Shown one piece after another: positions 1 through 10,483 of a stretch of 64,000 bases of DNA. The stretch is from positions 30,140,105 to 30,204,104 of the forward strand of contig OY757934.1 in the NCBI GenBank assembly GCA_963585895.1, written 5' to 3'. The position numbers and the translations under genes were made by a program. The notes beneath the pieces were generated by a model. The model worked only from the letters and a program-made list of their open reading frames with translations. It searched no databases and was not told where the DNA came from. The stretch is from Sepioteuthis lessoniana. Lineage: Eukaryota > Mollusca > Cephalopoda > Myopsida > Loliginidae. Each line of letters begins with the position of its first letter. The stretch's first letter is position 1.

Positions 1-500
1 GCGCGCTTCCGGTGCATGACGTCATTCACATCCCCCTATCTTGGATTTTTACTTTGACATCTCTGAATGACACGTCCGCCCCGCGCGCGTGTGAACACCT
101 GCGTTCATGTTGCACCTAGCTAACCCATGCACTGAGCCGAAAGGTTCTCAGCCTAACTAAACCCAAAGGCATAAAACGAAATCCCTCAGCCATTATATTA
201 CATTAGCGCAATGTGAAATGCGAACAGTCTCGGACACTTCCTTCTATAAATAAATGTAAATATAAATGTACAATGAACGCGATTCCCGAACCTCGAGGAA
301 TAGAATAACCCAACATGAATTGACATCAAAATCAATTAATCTATCCCAATGATCTAGCCAACAGAAATAACACGGTCAATTTTTACTTTTCACAGTGGAA
401 TATAAACTATTAATGGCCTTGGAGAAAAGAGACATTATTCTCTAAAATGTGTCGTATAGAATTTTTTGTTTTTATTAAAAAAAAATTGAGCATTTGAAAA
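1..500. other. Unassigned leftmost segment with a CRE-like palindrome
   Basis: No reading frame, repeat family or RNA gene is recognisable. The first 110 bases are richer in G+C and CpG than the rest and contain a perfect TGACGTCA palindrome (17-24), the consensus of CREB/ATF binding sites. From about 200 on the sequence is AT-rich. The palindrome alone does not make a promoter. Confidence 0.4.
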
Positions 501-504
501 CTCA

Positions 505-772
505 AAACCTGTCTGGGCCGCTTGGCAAAAAAAGAGTTATTGGTCCTTAAACCTGTCGGGCACCTTGCAAAAAGTGTTATTTGTCCTCAAACCTGTCTGA
601 GCCCCTTGGCAAAAAAGTGTTAGTGGTCCTAAAATCTATTTGGGACCCTTGGCAAAAAGTGTTGGTAGTCTTTAAACTTGCCTGGGCCTTTTGGCAAAGA
701 AAGTATTATTGGTCCTAAAATCATTTTGGACCCCTGGCAAAAAAGTGTTATTGGTCCTTAAACCCGTCTCAT
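505..772. repeat. Minisatellite, about 42-bp unit, six copies
   Basis: The motif CTTGGCAAAAAAGTGTTA followed by TTGGTCCTTAAACCTGTC recurs with its CTTGGC start near 521, 563, 605, 648, 690 and 733, a period of 42-43 bp. Units differ by several substitutions and small indels, so the array is not freshly homogenised. A short open frame (691-885) is a by-product of the array. Confidence 0.85.
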
Positions 773-791
773 CTTACCATCCATTCTTTTT

Positions 792-1034
792 CAGTTTGGT
801 TTCTTTGTTTAATGACACATCAACGTTCGTAGGTTATTTAATGACAAAGCCATTCTTGTATAAGGACAGTAGTGTTATTATTTAACTCATAGCTACGGTA
901 GGGGAGGGTAACGAGGCTTATACCTTTTCCAAGAGTATTAGTCCGAAAATGAACGTAATAATGCAACTGGAGTTCGAACACGCTTACTATGAACTCGCAG
1001 TCCGGCACTTTAGTCGCTGTGCCACGGGGATCCT
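792..1034 (-). mobile_element. SINE-C copy, near full length
   Basis: On the minus strand it starts with a tRNA-like head (AGTCGCTGTGCCACGGGGATCC on the plus strand is its mirror), carries a B-box-like GTTCGAAC stretch at about 970-982, and ends in the module TGGCAT/GGTT...AATGAC shared with element D. It aligns throughout with the copies at 19348-19592 and 52118-52353. The A and B boxes are diverged, so this is a fossil copy. Confidence 0.8.
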
Positions 1035-1685
1035 TCATCTATTGTCATGGACCTGTAGAGAGAAATGTCTCAGTAACATGACATTTTAAATCATTCTATC
1101 CACACCTTTTTTTCTCTTCTTTCATAATACTGTACACCGTACCCTATTATGCTGGGTACTGCCGGTAAAGTAAGTGAAACTTAAGTGACGTTTTTCAGTA
1201 AATTCTTATACATAGACACTAGTGTTGGCAGAGCCGTCTATCAGGGATTTCTAAAATAGGATGTTCCACTTGTGTAAACAAGCGATGCGTAGGTGTAAGC
1301 AGCTCATGTGGGCTGACAACCGGAACCCATGGGCATTGAGAAATCCTACATATACAAGTACCTGCGAGAGTCACGCAATCACGGCCAGCGAGTGCCCAGA
1401 GGGAGCGGAGCCAGTGGCTCACAGCGTACTCCGGCCGAGAAACAGAATAAAATTTAAGTGGGGCCTTGAATATGGAAATACAATATGGCTAAGAAGGAAA
1501 ACCCAATATAATACACCTCTGTCTCTCTTCGTTTCCCTGTCTCTCAATCTAACACTTACTGTTTCGACCCTAAGAAAGAATAAAGAGACACATTTTTGTA
1601 AAGAAAATGTCATGCCTCTTCATTATGATCCATCATTCTTCATTATGCACTTATATAACATGACCAGCAAAAACTTATATTCATA
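1035..1685. other. No recognisable feature
   Basis: I see no repeat family, RNA gene or protein motif. Two overlapping open frames on opposite strands (1261-1686 plus, 1219-1422 minus) have no recognisable domain. The 141-residue plus-strand one is the longest non-repeat frame in this part, but nothing in it supports coding. Confidence 0.4.
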
Positions 1686-2222
1686 GGGGGATCCTCGTGG
1701 TGAAATGGTTAAAGCGATAGACGGCGGAATCGTAGTAAAAGAGTTCAAACTCCAGTCGTGCTATTACGGTCTCTTTCAGACAAATACTCTTGGGAAAGGT
1801 ATAAACCTGCCTATCATATTTACCAACCCCTCCGCTGGGAGCAGGATATGACACAAGGTCAATTTTTAAGCGGAGTTTTATAGGTTTGAATTCAGAGTTT
1901 TCCTTCACCTAGACTAGTTGCCTCACCAAGGCTGAAGAACCAGTCTGTCCTACTATTTACCCATAGCTGGAGGGAGAATAATTGGATTCATACCTTTCCC
2001 AAGGGTATTGGTGCTATGTGAAATGCAATTAGCCTGGTCCAGGATTTTGAACTCGTGTCGCCGTGTCCATTTCCTACGACGATAACCATTACACCACGGG
2101 CACCTCCTTATCCTCCCCAGTTATAGGTTAAATGGCATTGCCGATGTTCTTCTTCAAGGATGGATTTGGCATTAAATAACCTACATAGTTTGATATGCCA
2201 TTAAACAAAAATAAACCAAACC
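1686..2222 (+). mobile_element. SINE-C copy split by a SINE-A
   Basis: The head (GTGGTGAAATGGTTAAAGCG near 1696, GAGTTCAAACTCC near 1741) runs to about 1815 and resumes at 2108 with TATCCTCCCCAGTTATAGG. It ends in the shared hairpin module at 2162-2206 (GGCATTAAATAACC...TTTGATATGCC). A SINE-A lies between, so the SINE-C is the older insertion. Confidence 0.85.
1816..2107 (-). mobile_element. SINE-A copy nested in SINE-C
   Basis: Full-length minus-strand SINE-A from its 3' tail (CATATTTACCAACCCCTCCG at the left) to its head GGAGGTGCCCGTGGTGTAAT (read on the minus strand at about 2107-2088). A short TATC repeat flanks it (1812-1815 and 2109-2112), which may be the remains of a target duplication. 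The A box TGGTGTAATGG and B box GAGTTCAAAATCC are close to RNA polymerase III consensus. Confidence 0.88.
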
Positions 2223-2608
2223 TTATATTCATCTGTTCTGTGAGGACACTCTATGTTTTCTCGATGACTTACTTACCTTGTGCGATGAGAGAATAAGTCA
2301 AGAGAATCCATGCTGTCAACATGATCTTGGTAATGATCTATCTCAGTCTATTCATTAATTTGTAAGAAGATACACATGATTAAATGTAAACAGATACATA
2401 GAATTATTGTTGTCTTGTTGAATTTCTCTATATATGAAGGATTGTGAGTTTTTATACTTTTTTCATTGTCAGAAAACCTATATACTTTTGGGAAGAAGTA
2501 ATTCGTCATTTAAGTTACTATTTGTTGGGTATCACCCACCTTTTTCCACAAAATGAACTAGTCTGCCATATATAGCAGTAGCTACTAATACCAGTAGCTA
2601 CTAATTTC
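2223..2608. other. No recognisable feature
   Basis: AT-rich sequence with no frame or repeat family that I can name. Near its end the 14-mer CAGTAGCTACTAAT occurs twice (about 2576 and 2592), a small local duplication directly upstream of the SINE-B fragment. Confidence 0.4.
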
Positions 2609-2711
2609 GAGGGAAGGAGTAGCGCCCTCCCCTACACCTTGGTGTAGTAGCTACCGAAAAGGGAGCCTTCGGGTCACCCTCGACTATGGTCGCCAACTTT
2701 ACTTTTACTTA
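2609..2711 (+). mobile_element. SINE-B 3' fragment
   Basis: Begins inside the body at GGAAGGAGTAGCGCCCTCCC and continues through CACCTTGGTGTAGTAGCTAC and GGGTCACCCTCGACTATGG to the tail CAACTTTACTTTTACTT. The tRNA-like head is missing. It abuts, tail to tail, the 3' end of the LINE fragment on the other strand. Confidence 0.85.
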
Positions 2712-3605
2712 CTAATACCAGGGCAGACTAGAAGGTGAAGATCTTGAAAACTAACGACTAGATGACGGGGACGATGACTCACAACATACAGCTAACTAGG
2801 TTTCAAGGGGGAAAAACAATGCCTACTTACCCGGGATGGGGTCCCGAAGGAGCCGTACCGTAGACGCCATGGGCCGGCAGAGGAGGGAAAGATGACTTCA
2901 GCATTGCCCCCTTTCTTACGACCAGGCTCGCTGCAGTCACCCACCTTTTGTTGAATGTTATGCGATCCAAGCGTTTTCTATCGCATCTGATTTTGACCCT
3001 AAGCTGATGCCTAAAATACAAAACCAGATCACGATGAGAAAAGTTTGCATCGTCATACAATCCCTTGTTTCGCGTCGTCCAAATCACCATTCGGGCTACA
3101 GCTAGGATCGCGAGAAACACCACACGCTTCTTACCCTGAAACGGAGGAAGAACGTTGTCTATGACGTAACCAACGTCGGGCAGCACGAGCTGCTTGGGTT
3201 CGATGCGAGCCGTCCACTCCCCGGCGTGATCCCAAAACGGGCGAACTCGCTCGCAGTAGTAGAAGGCGTGCTCAGCCGTTTCTTCTAAACCACTGCCGCA
3301 GCGAGCACAATCGGGCATGTCTGCCGGGCCCACCTTGTAGTTCAAGCCGAGAAGGGGTAACGCATTCCGAACAAGTCGCTAGGTGAGCGAGAACTCGGAG
3401 TTGTTCAAGAAGCTCGATCCTGGCGCCCAATTCCAGTGAGAGCGGATCTCCTCCGCCGTCCAGCCGCGCCGCTCGCTAAGAGGATCCGAAGCAGAACCCA
3501 CCACTAGCTCCCGATATAGCTCTTTCTGAGGCCGTGAAAGTCACTGGACCCAAGAAGGTTACGAAGGGCCCCATTATTTTTGTACCTCAACCCGTACCCC
3601 AGACC
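2712..3605 (-). pseudogene. Broken LINE reverse transcriptase, C-terminal zinc-knuckle part
   Basis: Reading right to left, an open frame of 172 codons (3345-2827, ending TAA) carries C13-x2-C16-x9-H26-x4-C31 followed by FW at 37-38. This is the usual zinc-knuckle arrangement after the reverse transcriptase of many non-LTR retrotransposons, where it is thought to bind the element RNA. The same frame continues upstream past one internal stop near 3380 to about 3550, where a one-base shift is needed to continue. About 115 bases of 3' untranslated region follow the stop and end against the SINE-B tail. The element is 5'-truncated: no endonuclease and no catalytic RT motif is present. From memory the sequence style is closest to Tx1/L1-like elements, but the clade is not secure. 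It is dead, with a stop and a frameshift. Confidence 0.82.
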
Positions 3606-4494
3606 GCTTTTATTGAAGAACTTGAAAGTTCATATGGGTAAAAATCACATTACCTGCTTTTATCTGCCCATTCCGCGCCCAACCCAGTATATCTTTGCCC
3701 CACTGGATTAGGATTCCCGTCCCACCTAGGGTAGGTCCGGCTTGTTTTCGGTGTTTTCGGACACCGGAAAACAGTCGGCCTCCATCTTTGCAGACAGGTG
3801 GATGTTTTCGCTTTTCGTATTTTTGTATATTTCGGGGTTTTTCTCCCTTTCCCATCATATACATTCATTGTAAATAAATCATAAATTGTAAATAAAATCA
3901 TACATCACTTTCGGGGTTTTAAGTTTTCATAGAGCAAATGTGGTATTTTGGTGGTTGCAGCGCGCATGGCGATGGATGAGTGGTTATATACTGTACTGTT
4001 GAATGGGTCGGCGAATGTGGCTAGCTAGATTCCCATAGAATACATAGTTAATGCAAGACCGCTCCCTTCCCCTCACCCCAAAACTTCAAGGGCTTCTGCC
4101 TTCTTTGTATATACAAAGAAATAAAGCCGACTAGAAGGTAAAGGGCAGCTTCTTATAGGAATAGTAGTAGAGCGTTGGAGACTGGAGATCGCACTAGATC
4201 ACCTTACTTGCTACCGTAATAACGGAAGCCAATACTATCGTTGGACTATATCTTTATCATGTATTCACTAATCCTATGTTCTTGTCTACTAATAGTCTCA
4301 CTATTGTATATACTTTTTCCTGAGAATATATCTCTATTTCCTTTTATATCGTGGTTTGTCCTTTATTTAATATTACAAGCGTTCACTAACCAGAACGCAA
4401 CACCATTATTTTAAAAAATGGTTTATGTGCTTTAGCAAAAAGTTCTTGCAGTTACTTAACTACAAATATTAGTTCAAACTATCAAATTTTTTAG
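3606..4494. other. Unassigned; possible further LINE debris at 3610-3870
   Basis: Two overlapping minus-strand frames (3610-3864, 3650-3901) are rich in G, W, P and basic residues and lie directly upstream of the LINE fragment on the same strand, so they may be LINE sequence, but I recognise no motif. Around 4102-4117 there is a 16-base palindrome CTTTGTATATACAAAG. The rest shows nothing. Confidence 0.35.
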
Positions 4495-4665
4495 AAGTAA
4501 AGTTAGCGACCGTAGTCGATGGTTCCCTTTTCAATAGCTACTACACCGAGGTGTACGGAAGGATGCAACTCCTTTCCCTGGATTACTCCACTTTACCCTT
4601 TATCTAATAGTACAGATTGTTAAACAAGGAAGTATCAAGCACCTTTTTTTGAGTCTTTGACGATC
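4495..4665 (-). mobile_element. SINE-B 3' two-thirds, diverged
   Basis: The tail AAGTAAAGTTAGCGACC at the left is followed by the mirror of the body (TAGCTACTACACCGAGGTGT, TTACTCCACTTTACCC) and stops near GAGTCTTTGACGATCAT. The tRNA-like head is absent. Many substitutions relative to the copy at 40063-40322. Confidence 0.8.
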
Positions 4666-5206
4666 ATATAGTTAAAAGATAATATCTAGTTAAAATATAT
4701 ATTTCCCCCTCTCTGCATTTATCGACCACACAAAGAGCGTCTTTCATTGCGTTATTATTACTTATTATTCAACATTATAATTTTCTGATAACTACTTTTT
4801 TTGTTGACGGAATGACTATAGACCAAATGATTACCTTTAACAAAAACAAACAATGTAACCCATTTTTACTTCCGCGACGCCGTTAACATCCGACAAGATG
4901 ATTACTACTCATTTCTCAAATCTTTACAAGCACTGGCCCGACCCGTCGCAGCGAATCCTTTTTATACTGGATCTGGACCGAGGAGATATCAAAACTGAAT
5001 TTTCATTATTTGTTAATTTCGTTATTTATTTTACGAACCCTGCTCCGAAAATATTGCCTCCGATTGAAAAAAAAACAAAAAAAAAATAGAGTGCAATAAC
5101 ACTGATAGCCCAAGCAAAATTTTCAGCGACAATACAATTTTCTCAGTTTACACCATAGTCACAAATGCATTTTCGTCAGAAGAAGGAGAATGAGTGAGAG
5201 TGTGTG

Positions 5207-5250
<44 letters not shown>

Positions 5251-6840
5251 AAAAATGTTTTGAGATAAATTGTGGAGTGGAGAAATAGATATATAAATGT
5301 ATCGCAAAAATATGAAACATAAGCAAAGTGCAAAAAAACCCTGCATCTAGCACTACACCAGCAGTCCAGATTTCCCCCAGCAACGCTGATGGCGTCCTTG
5401 TCCGGAAAATATTGTCCATCGAGCGGATAAGCTAAACAAAGCATTCTTCTTTTCGTGGGATGACAGCATTTTGTTCATAGCTGACAACAGTGTATAGACA
5501 GTGGTGGTGACTGGAAAATAATGTTTTATAGATGAAAACTTGCTCTATTCAATAGTGTTACTGTGTTACCTAACAGAAGTCTGTTACTTCATTGCAGAAT
5601 AGTTGAATATTGTTGGAAAAATGCCGTTTTCTTTCAATAATGAATACATACACAATATGCACAGCTTAGCAAATTCTACTACCGGAACAAAACTGAAAGG
5701 GAAAGAGAACACAAATAAATCAAGTATAAAAAGGGTGAATGCATGTTTGCATGGATAATGGTAATTTATGACACGTACGATTCTGTGAATTTTCTACGAG
5801 GTATGAAAGTTTGTGAGAGATTTACATATTTGAGAATAATTCCTTTAGTTGTTGGTTGTGTGACATTATAGACTTCCCATTATATGTATCATATAAAGTA
5901 GTGTATGCTGTGTATTATACTATCATGTCATGTTCAATGTGCCCCGGGATTCGCTGGTGACTTACATCTCGGTCCCAGAAAGACGAGAACAGATTCTTGC
6001 GTATCGGTCATTATATAAAGAAACGGAGTGACTGTATTCGCTCCTAATTATTTTATACACAAAAGTAGTTTTGTTATCTTGCAGTGATTAGGAAAAAAAA
6101 ATTTACAGACAAGGGATATGATCCAACACGCTTTGTGATCTTTGCGCCTGTTTTTAACAAGTTTTAACAATATCGTTGTAGAGTAAAGGCTTCGCTGGCC
6201 ATTGATCGTGAGTTCTTTTTTTCTGTACGCTCCACAAATGCAGTGTTGTGTTAAACTTGTTCTCATCTTAGAAATAGTTTTGTTGAGCAAAACAGGATAA
6301 GACTTACACAGCATGATTATTAAAATAAAAGAATTTGTTCTCGTATTACAGCTAAAAAAGACGTTGGAGCAGTCAGGAGCAACGGAAAAGAGCATAGACT
6401 TTAATGATAACGTGTAGCGGTGAATTCAAATCATTCCAGTAGACACAGTCAGGTCAATTAGTAACAACCGTCTCTAGCCAAAGAGACAGTAAAATCAGGG
6501 TTAAAACAGAGTTTATGGAAGACTGTAGAAGTGCACAGATACGCTCATGCGGGACTTTGATTTATTAAACTTAGGTTGGATAAAGGTCATAATGTTGGTG
6601 CGCCCAGTGTGAACGCGAGAGAATGGGTTTGCAGTAAAATTTAGTCATTAACTAAGTGCTCCAAATAAAATATATCTACGAGAACAGAAGTATAATGAGG
6701 AAAATTAAATTGATACGTTTCACTATGAGAATCGCTTCATTAGAATACCCTTGTAGCAAAATATATCGATTTAATTTTGCATATTGTCTTCCTTTTTTCA
6801 TAACGTCGAATTTTATTGCAAACCCCAGCCATACATAGTC
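4666..6840. other. No gene; one (GA)n tract
   Basis: About 2.2 kb without a recognisable repeat family or coding region. It contains a (GA)n microsatellite at about 5209-5245 and otherwise AT-rich sequence. The frames at 5159-5419, 5247-5444 and 6048-6395 (minus) have no domain, and the first includes the translated microsatellite. Confidence 0.45.
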
Positions 6841-6841
6841 A

Positions 6842-6905
6842 CGCATAGCGTAACGGTTTTCGTCGTAGGGAATGTAATCGGTGACCCGAGTTCAAATGCT
6901 GGATG
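6842..6905 (+). mobile_element. SINE-A head fragment
   Basis: Matches the first 65 bases of SINE-A, including a diverged A box (AGCGTAACGGTTTTCGTCG) and B box (GAGTTCAAATGC). It is cut at GGATGAG, where a minus-strand element D tail begins. Confidence 0.7.
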
Positions 6906-7093
6906 AGTTGGTTGGTTGGGTTTTTATGGCATTATAACCTTTGTAGGTTATTCAATGCCAAATCCCGTTAATATATATATTAAATATATTATTTGTAATC
7001 AAATACTTTGTAGATAACATTTTAAAACAAGCAAGAGCTCATTTGTTCGCACACAATCAACCATTGAAGGTTATTTAATGCTAAATCCTCTTT

Positions 7094-7100
<7 letters not shown>
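6906..7100 (-). mobile_element. Element D 3' tail modules, two in a row
   Basis: TTGGTTGGGTTTTTATGGCA with GTAGGTTATTCAATGCC (6906-6965) is the minus-strand D tail module. A second, more diverged module (ATCAACCATTGAAGGTTATT, then TTAATGCTAAATCC) lies at about 7056-7092. The sequence between resembles the D subfamily also found at 60646-60800. The D core reappears at 7747. Confidence 0.65.

Positions 7101-7138
<38 letters not shown>
7095..7138. repeat. (TA)n microsatellite
   Basis: About 21 TA dinucleotides directly at the 3' end of the SINE-E that follows. A second run lies at about 7433-7458. Confidence 0.95.
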
Positions 7139-7139
<1 letters not shown>

Positions 7140-7276
7140 TCATCCACAGACAGATCTGTTTCGTTCTATCAGAACTCATCAGTGTGGCTAGACAGTAGCT
7201 ACCCATAGCTGGGATCGAAACCTGGTTTGACTCAAACGCCAAGCCGAAGCCTCTAACCATTCAGCCAGGAGCAACC
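7139..7276 (-). mobile_element. SINE-E, tRNA-derived
   Basis: Read on the minus strand it has an A box TGGCTGAATGGTTAGAGG and B box GGTTTCGATCCC with tRNA spacing, then a short body ending CTGTCTGTGGATGACC, then (TA)n. A second copy at 57478-57614 shows the same order and also ends in a TA run. Confidence 0.75.
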
Positions 7277-7286
7277 ATTAGCTGTG

Positions 7287-7740
7287 AAGTAAATTTTAAA
7301 CGGTTATGAATCACAATTACTATTGTTTACATACATCCGTTCAACGGCTGGCGAGACCTCAATTCAAATACGAAGAGGCTTGCAATGAATGCTAATGGCA
7401 ACTTGATTACTTCTTCGCCAGAGAACTCAATCCTATATATATATATATATATATATATTTCTTTTTTCTTACCAACATAGAATAAACCCATATTAATTGA
7501 AATTTCCTTAATAAACTAGTTCATTAACAAATATAAATATACCTTCATAACATTCACAAAAATGATAACACTATCAACAATGATAACACTAATAGAATTA
7601 ATCTATATTGCAGACATCAAATGCACTATAACTACAAATTAGATGAACAAGTAATAACCAACATGATAAAAAGTAAATTTTAAACTGTTATGAATCACAA
7701 TTACTATTGTTTACATACATCCGTTCAACGGTTGCCGAGA
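7287..7740. repeat. Pair of 70-bp direct repeats 384 bp apart
   Basis: 7287-7356 and 7671-7740 are the same 70-mer with three mismatches (for example TTAAACGGTTATG versus TTAAACTGTTATG). The intervening 314 bp hold a TA run and AT-rich sequence with several ATGATAACACT repeats. It may be a segmental duplication or the ends of a small unrecognised element. Confidence 0.8.
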
Positions 7741-7746
7741 AACGAG

Positions 7747-7970
7747 CCTCCGCTCTTTTTTGCACGCAGTTTATATAACAGTCACAATTTAGCATCAGTC
7801 ATTTGTTAGCACAGTTTGTTCGATTTGACCCATAGATAGGACCCTATCAGGTGCTGCCACTCCGGGTCAGAGTGGATATGGTAGTAATGGCAATGAAGGG
7901 TTACTCCACATTCCCCAAAACTGGAGTCTCATTATCTTATGGTTTAGTGTTATATCCAGGACACAAGAGA
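7747..7970 (-). mobile_element. Element D core fragment
   Basis: Contains the minus-strand core: GACCCATAGATAGGACCCTA, then GTGCTGCCACTCCGGGTCAGA, GGCAATGAAGGGTTACTCC and ATCCAGGACACAAG. The 5' hairpin is missing. Confidence 0.75.
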
Positions 7971-8290
7971 TTTGATATTCAGCTCGCATTTGACATATGT
8001 GTGAATGACACAAGAAAATTTTGTGTGATGTGCTAAAAGTGCTAGGCCTTCCTCCTAAGAGGGAAGCATTCAAAGGATGGATGAAACAAACGTCTTCTAA
8101 GAGCATGTTGGGATACTGTTAGGAATAACAAGAAAAAGCCCAAAAAGTTAGAAAAAGTAAAAATATGAAAACATGAAAATAAAAAATAAAACAAAATACG
8201 AAAATAAAACAAAAATATCCCACAATTCCTCGTCTGCCGAAAGCTTAATTTTCGGCACCAAAAGAAGAACAGTCTCTTCGGGCCTTGTTA

Positions 8291-8400
8291 GGGCACCTCG
8301 GGTGGTGTAATGGTTAGCTAGCTAAAGTAGTAAACCTTCACGAGTGTGTTCGATTCTCATTGGGTGTCACCTCTAAGCAAAAAGCTTTGTAAATTACTTC
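8291..8400 (+). mobile_element. SINE-F, tRNA-derived
   Basis: A box TGGTGTAATGGTTAG and B box GTGTTCGATTCTC, followed by ATTGGGTGTCACC and an end at GCAAAAAGCTTTGTAAATTA. The only other copy is at 24239-24340 on the minus strand. The shared 3' end is AARCGCTTAGTAAATTAC-like. Confidence 0.65.
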
Positions 8401-8480
8401 GGGCCTTGTCAGCCCACTGGACAACACGTGAATTTGCTGCCACTATAAAGCAAGCAGCCATACTCTACAAGTTCTTGAGA

Positions 8481-8768
8481 AACTCGTGGTGTAATAGTTA
8501 CGGTCGTAAAAAATGGACAAAGAGGCCCGTGTTCAAATCCTGGACGAGGCTGTTTGCATTTCACATAACGTTAATACTCTTGAGAAAGCTATGCATCCAA
8601 CTATTCTCCCTCCAGCTATGGGTAAATAATAGGGTAGACTTGGCTCTTTAACCTTCGTATGGCAATCAGTCTAGGAAAAACAAAACTCTAAATTAAAACC
8701 TGTTTAACTCCACTTAAAAAGTGACGTTGTGATACATCCTACTCATGCGAAGGTGTTGGATGGGTATA
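8481..8768 (+). mobile_element. SINE-A copy, diverged subfamily
   Basis: Runs from CTCGTGGTGTAATAGTTACG to GGTGTTGGATGGGTATAT. It shares with the copy at 11855-12075 the variant GGCTCTTTAACCTTCGTATGG instead of GGTTCTTCAGCCTTGGTGAGG, so these two define an older subfamily. A plus-strand frame across it is a shadow. Confidence 0.8.
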
Positions 8769-8888
8769 TATATATATATATATACACTCACTCTATATCT
8801 TTTGTAATAATAATTCATAATTATTTTATAATAATAATTCGGAAAAGTCATCATGTAGAAAAGAGCAGATAAAGCTACATGTATCCCG

Positions 8889-9683
8889 GAAAGAATTTCG
8901 TATTTTTGTTTGGCGCGTAATTTAATTCGACCATTAGGGTCGACGCATATTTTCACCCAATCAGGATGACTTATCCTATTCATCCCGGACCATCTTTCCG
9001 AGGAGCACAAATTGGGGAAAGCCACCAAACACTCTCTCTTTCTTAGAACGTCTTCGTTCAGGACAGACGTAATGACTGTCCGCTCTCTTGAATAGCAGCA
9101 GCACCACTACCACCACGAGGAAAGCCGTCTAATTTATGGATTTCTTGCGTCTATTCTCTTAGACCAAGGGTTCCCAGTTGAATATGAATTAGATGAACTC
9201 AATACACCATACATAGGAACAACTTTTAGCCGCCCGCAGTATTGGCTATGTCGACTGCGATGCAAAATTCTGCTCCGACACCTAGCTACATCATCTCTGG
9301 GCAACATTTTCTGGAGACATTCACGCTTCTCCCCGAAACAACCAGAACCACAAACTCATGGTGACTATAACGTTCCGGTTCGTAACCAGCAACACGACTT
9401 TTGCTGCACTTATGGCGAACATATCTCCCTCACACATTCAACAATGCCTTAACCTAACGATGCACATCTTCGTTCAGGCATCTAGCTGTTAAAATGCTTT
9501 TTCAACTCTCTAACAACTATATTTCCTTCTTTCCTTCCTACGAGACTTGCAGCATAAACGTAAACCTTTTATTCAATGCTGCCATTAAAAACCTTCATAT
9601 AAAACCTTATGGCATCTTCTTCGTACTTCTTCTCTCATCCTCCTTTATTTTCCAACAACATTAAGCGAGGGAATAACAACGTA
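8889..9683 (+). repeat. 0.75-kb dispersed repeat, copy 1
   Basis: Aligns along its whole length with 18536-19281: TTTTTGTTTGGCGCGTAA, GAGGAGCACAAATTGGGGAA, TAGCAGCAGCA, CAAGGGTTCCCAGTT, CAACAATGCCT, CTCCTTTATTTT. Neither copy has a long open frame, terminal inverted repeats or a tRNA-like head that I can see. It could be a solo LTR or an untranslated part of a larger element. Orientation is given arbitrarily. Confidence 0.75.
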
Positions 9684-9773
9684 ACCCAACAACATACGCA
9701 AAAATACACAACAACAATTTCTTCACTAAACATTCAATCAGTCTTACCCAACCACGTTTTGGTTCGGTGGATT

Positions 9774-9918
9774 TGAAATCAGTTTTCCTTTCCTACTCAA
9801 CTATTTACCTATTGTTGGAGGTCAGGGAAAACAGATGGATTCATGCCTTTCTCAGGGATATTTACTGCTGAATGAAATGCAAATAGCTTCCTCCAGAATT
9901 TGACCTAATCTCACAGCA
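9774..9918 (-). mobile_element. SINE-A fragment, very diverged
   Basis: Keeps the mirror of the middle of SINE-A (ATTTGAAATCAGTTTTCC, TACTCAACTATTTACC, GGATTCATGCCTTTCTCAGG, GAATGAAATGCAAATAGC). Both ends are lost. Confidence 0.65.
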
Positions 9919-10389
9919 ATTACTCGTTTTAGTTGTTAAAAAAATTAACCGTATTAGTTTCTTTTCCTTGCACAAAACTTTGACAGAAAATTATGTTATG
10001 TGGATATGAATAAGAAAAAAAAAGATAATAATTATCTCCTTGGGTTAATGGGGCGTGTCCACAGACTATGTAAAAATCCCAGAATTCTTTCTCTTCCTTA
10101 TCGTCCACGTTTTTTGAACGGTTAATATTTGCCTTATAATCCCTGTTTATTGAACAGAAGAGAGATTTTGTCTCCAACCACTGAAAGTCCACATGGTTAA
10201 ACTCACAGAGGATGAGAAAAACTTTTGTCCTTTTTATAACCCTTTCATATGCAGCTTGTTCATTGAACAATATGTGCATATTTTATCTGTTAGGACTCGT
10301 TTGTGTATTCTTAGAAATACTCCTTGTATGGATGAGAGTCAAATGAAAAGCTGACCAAGATATCCTCATGGAATTTTACCGAATGAGGT

Positions 10390-10483
10390 TTATTTTTTAA
10401 CATAGTCCTCTTTGCAGTTCACACAGTTCTTCCGTCGGTGTGGCAGTGCTTGGGTCCCATTGGTAAAAAAAAGTTATCCAGAG
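10390..10483 (-). pseudogene. mariner transposase C-terminal scrap
   Basis: On the minus strand 25 codons (10464-10390) end in a TAA and read TNGTQALPHRRKNCVNCK then EDYVKK, the typical end of a mariner transposase (NG-x-ALPxRxxKC...GDYVEK). An eight-T run just upstream shifts the frame (six would keep it open). The remaining gene is missing on this side, so this is a 5'-truncated dead copy. The transposase would have cut and pasted its own element at TA sites. Nothing nearby suggests co-option. Confidence 0.75.

Noticed and set aside
1..110. CpG-island promoter around the TGACGTCA palindrome
   Set aside because: Only about 110 bases and cut by the window edge. One motif is not enough.
1261..1686. 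141-codon plus-strand frame as a gene
   Set aside because: No domain, no promoter or splice context, and it runs into a SINE-C head at its end.
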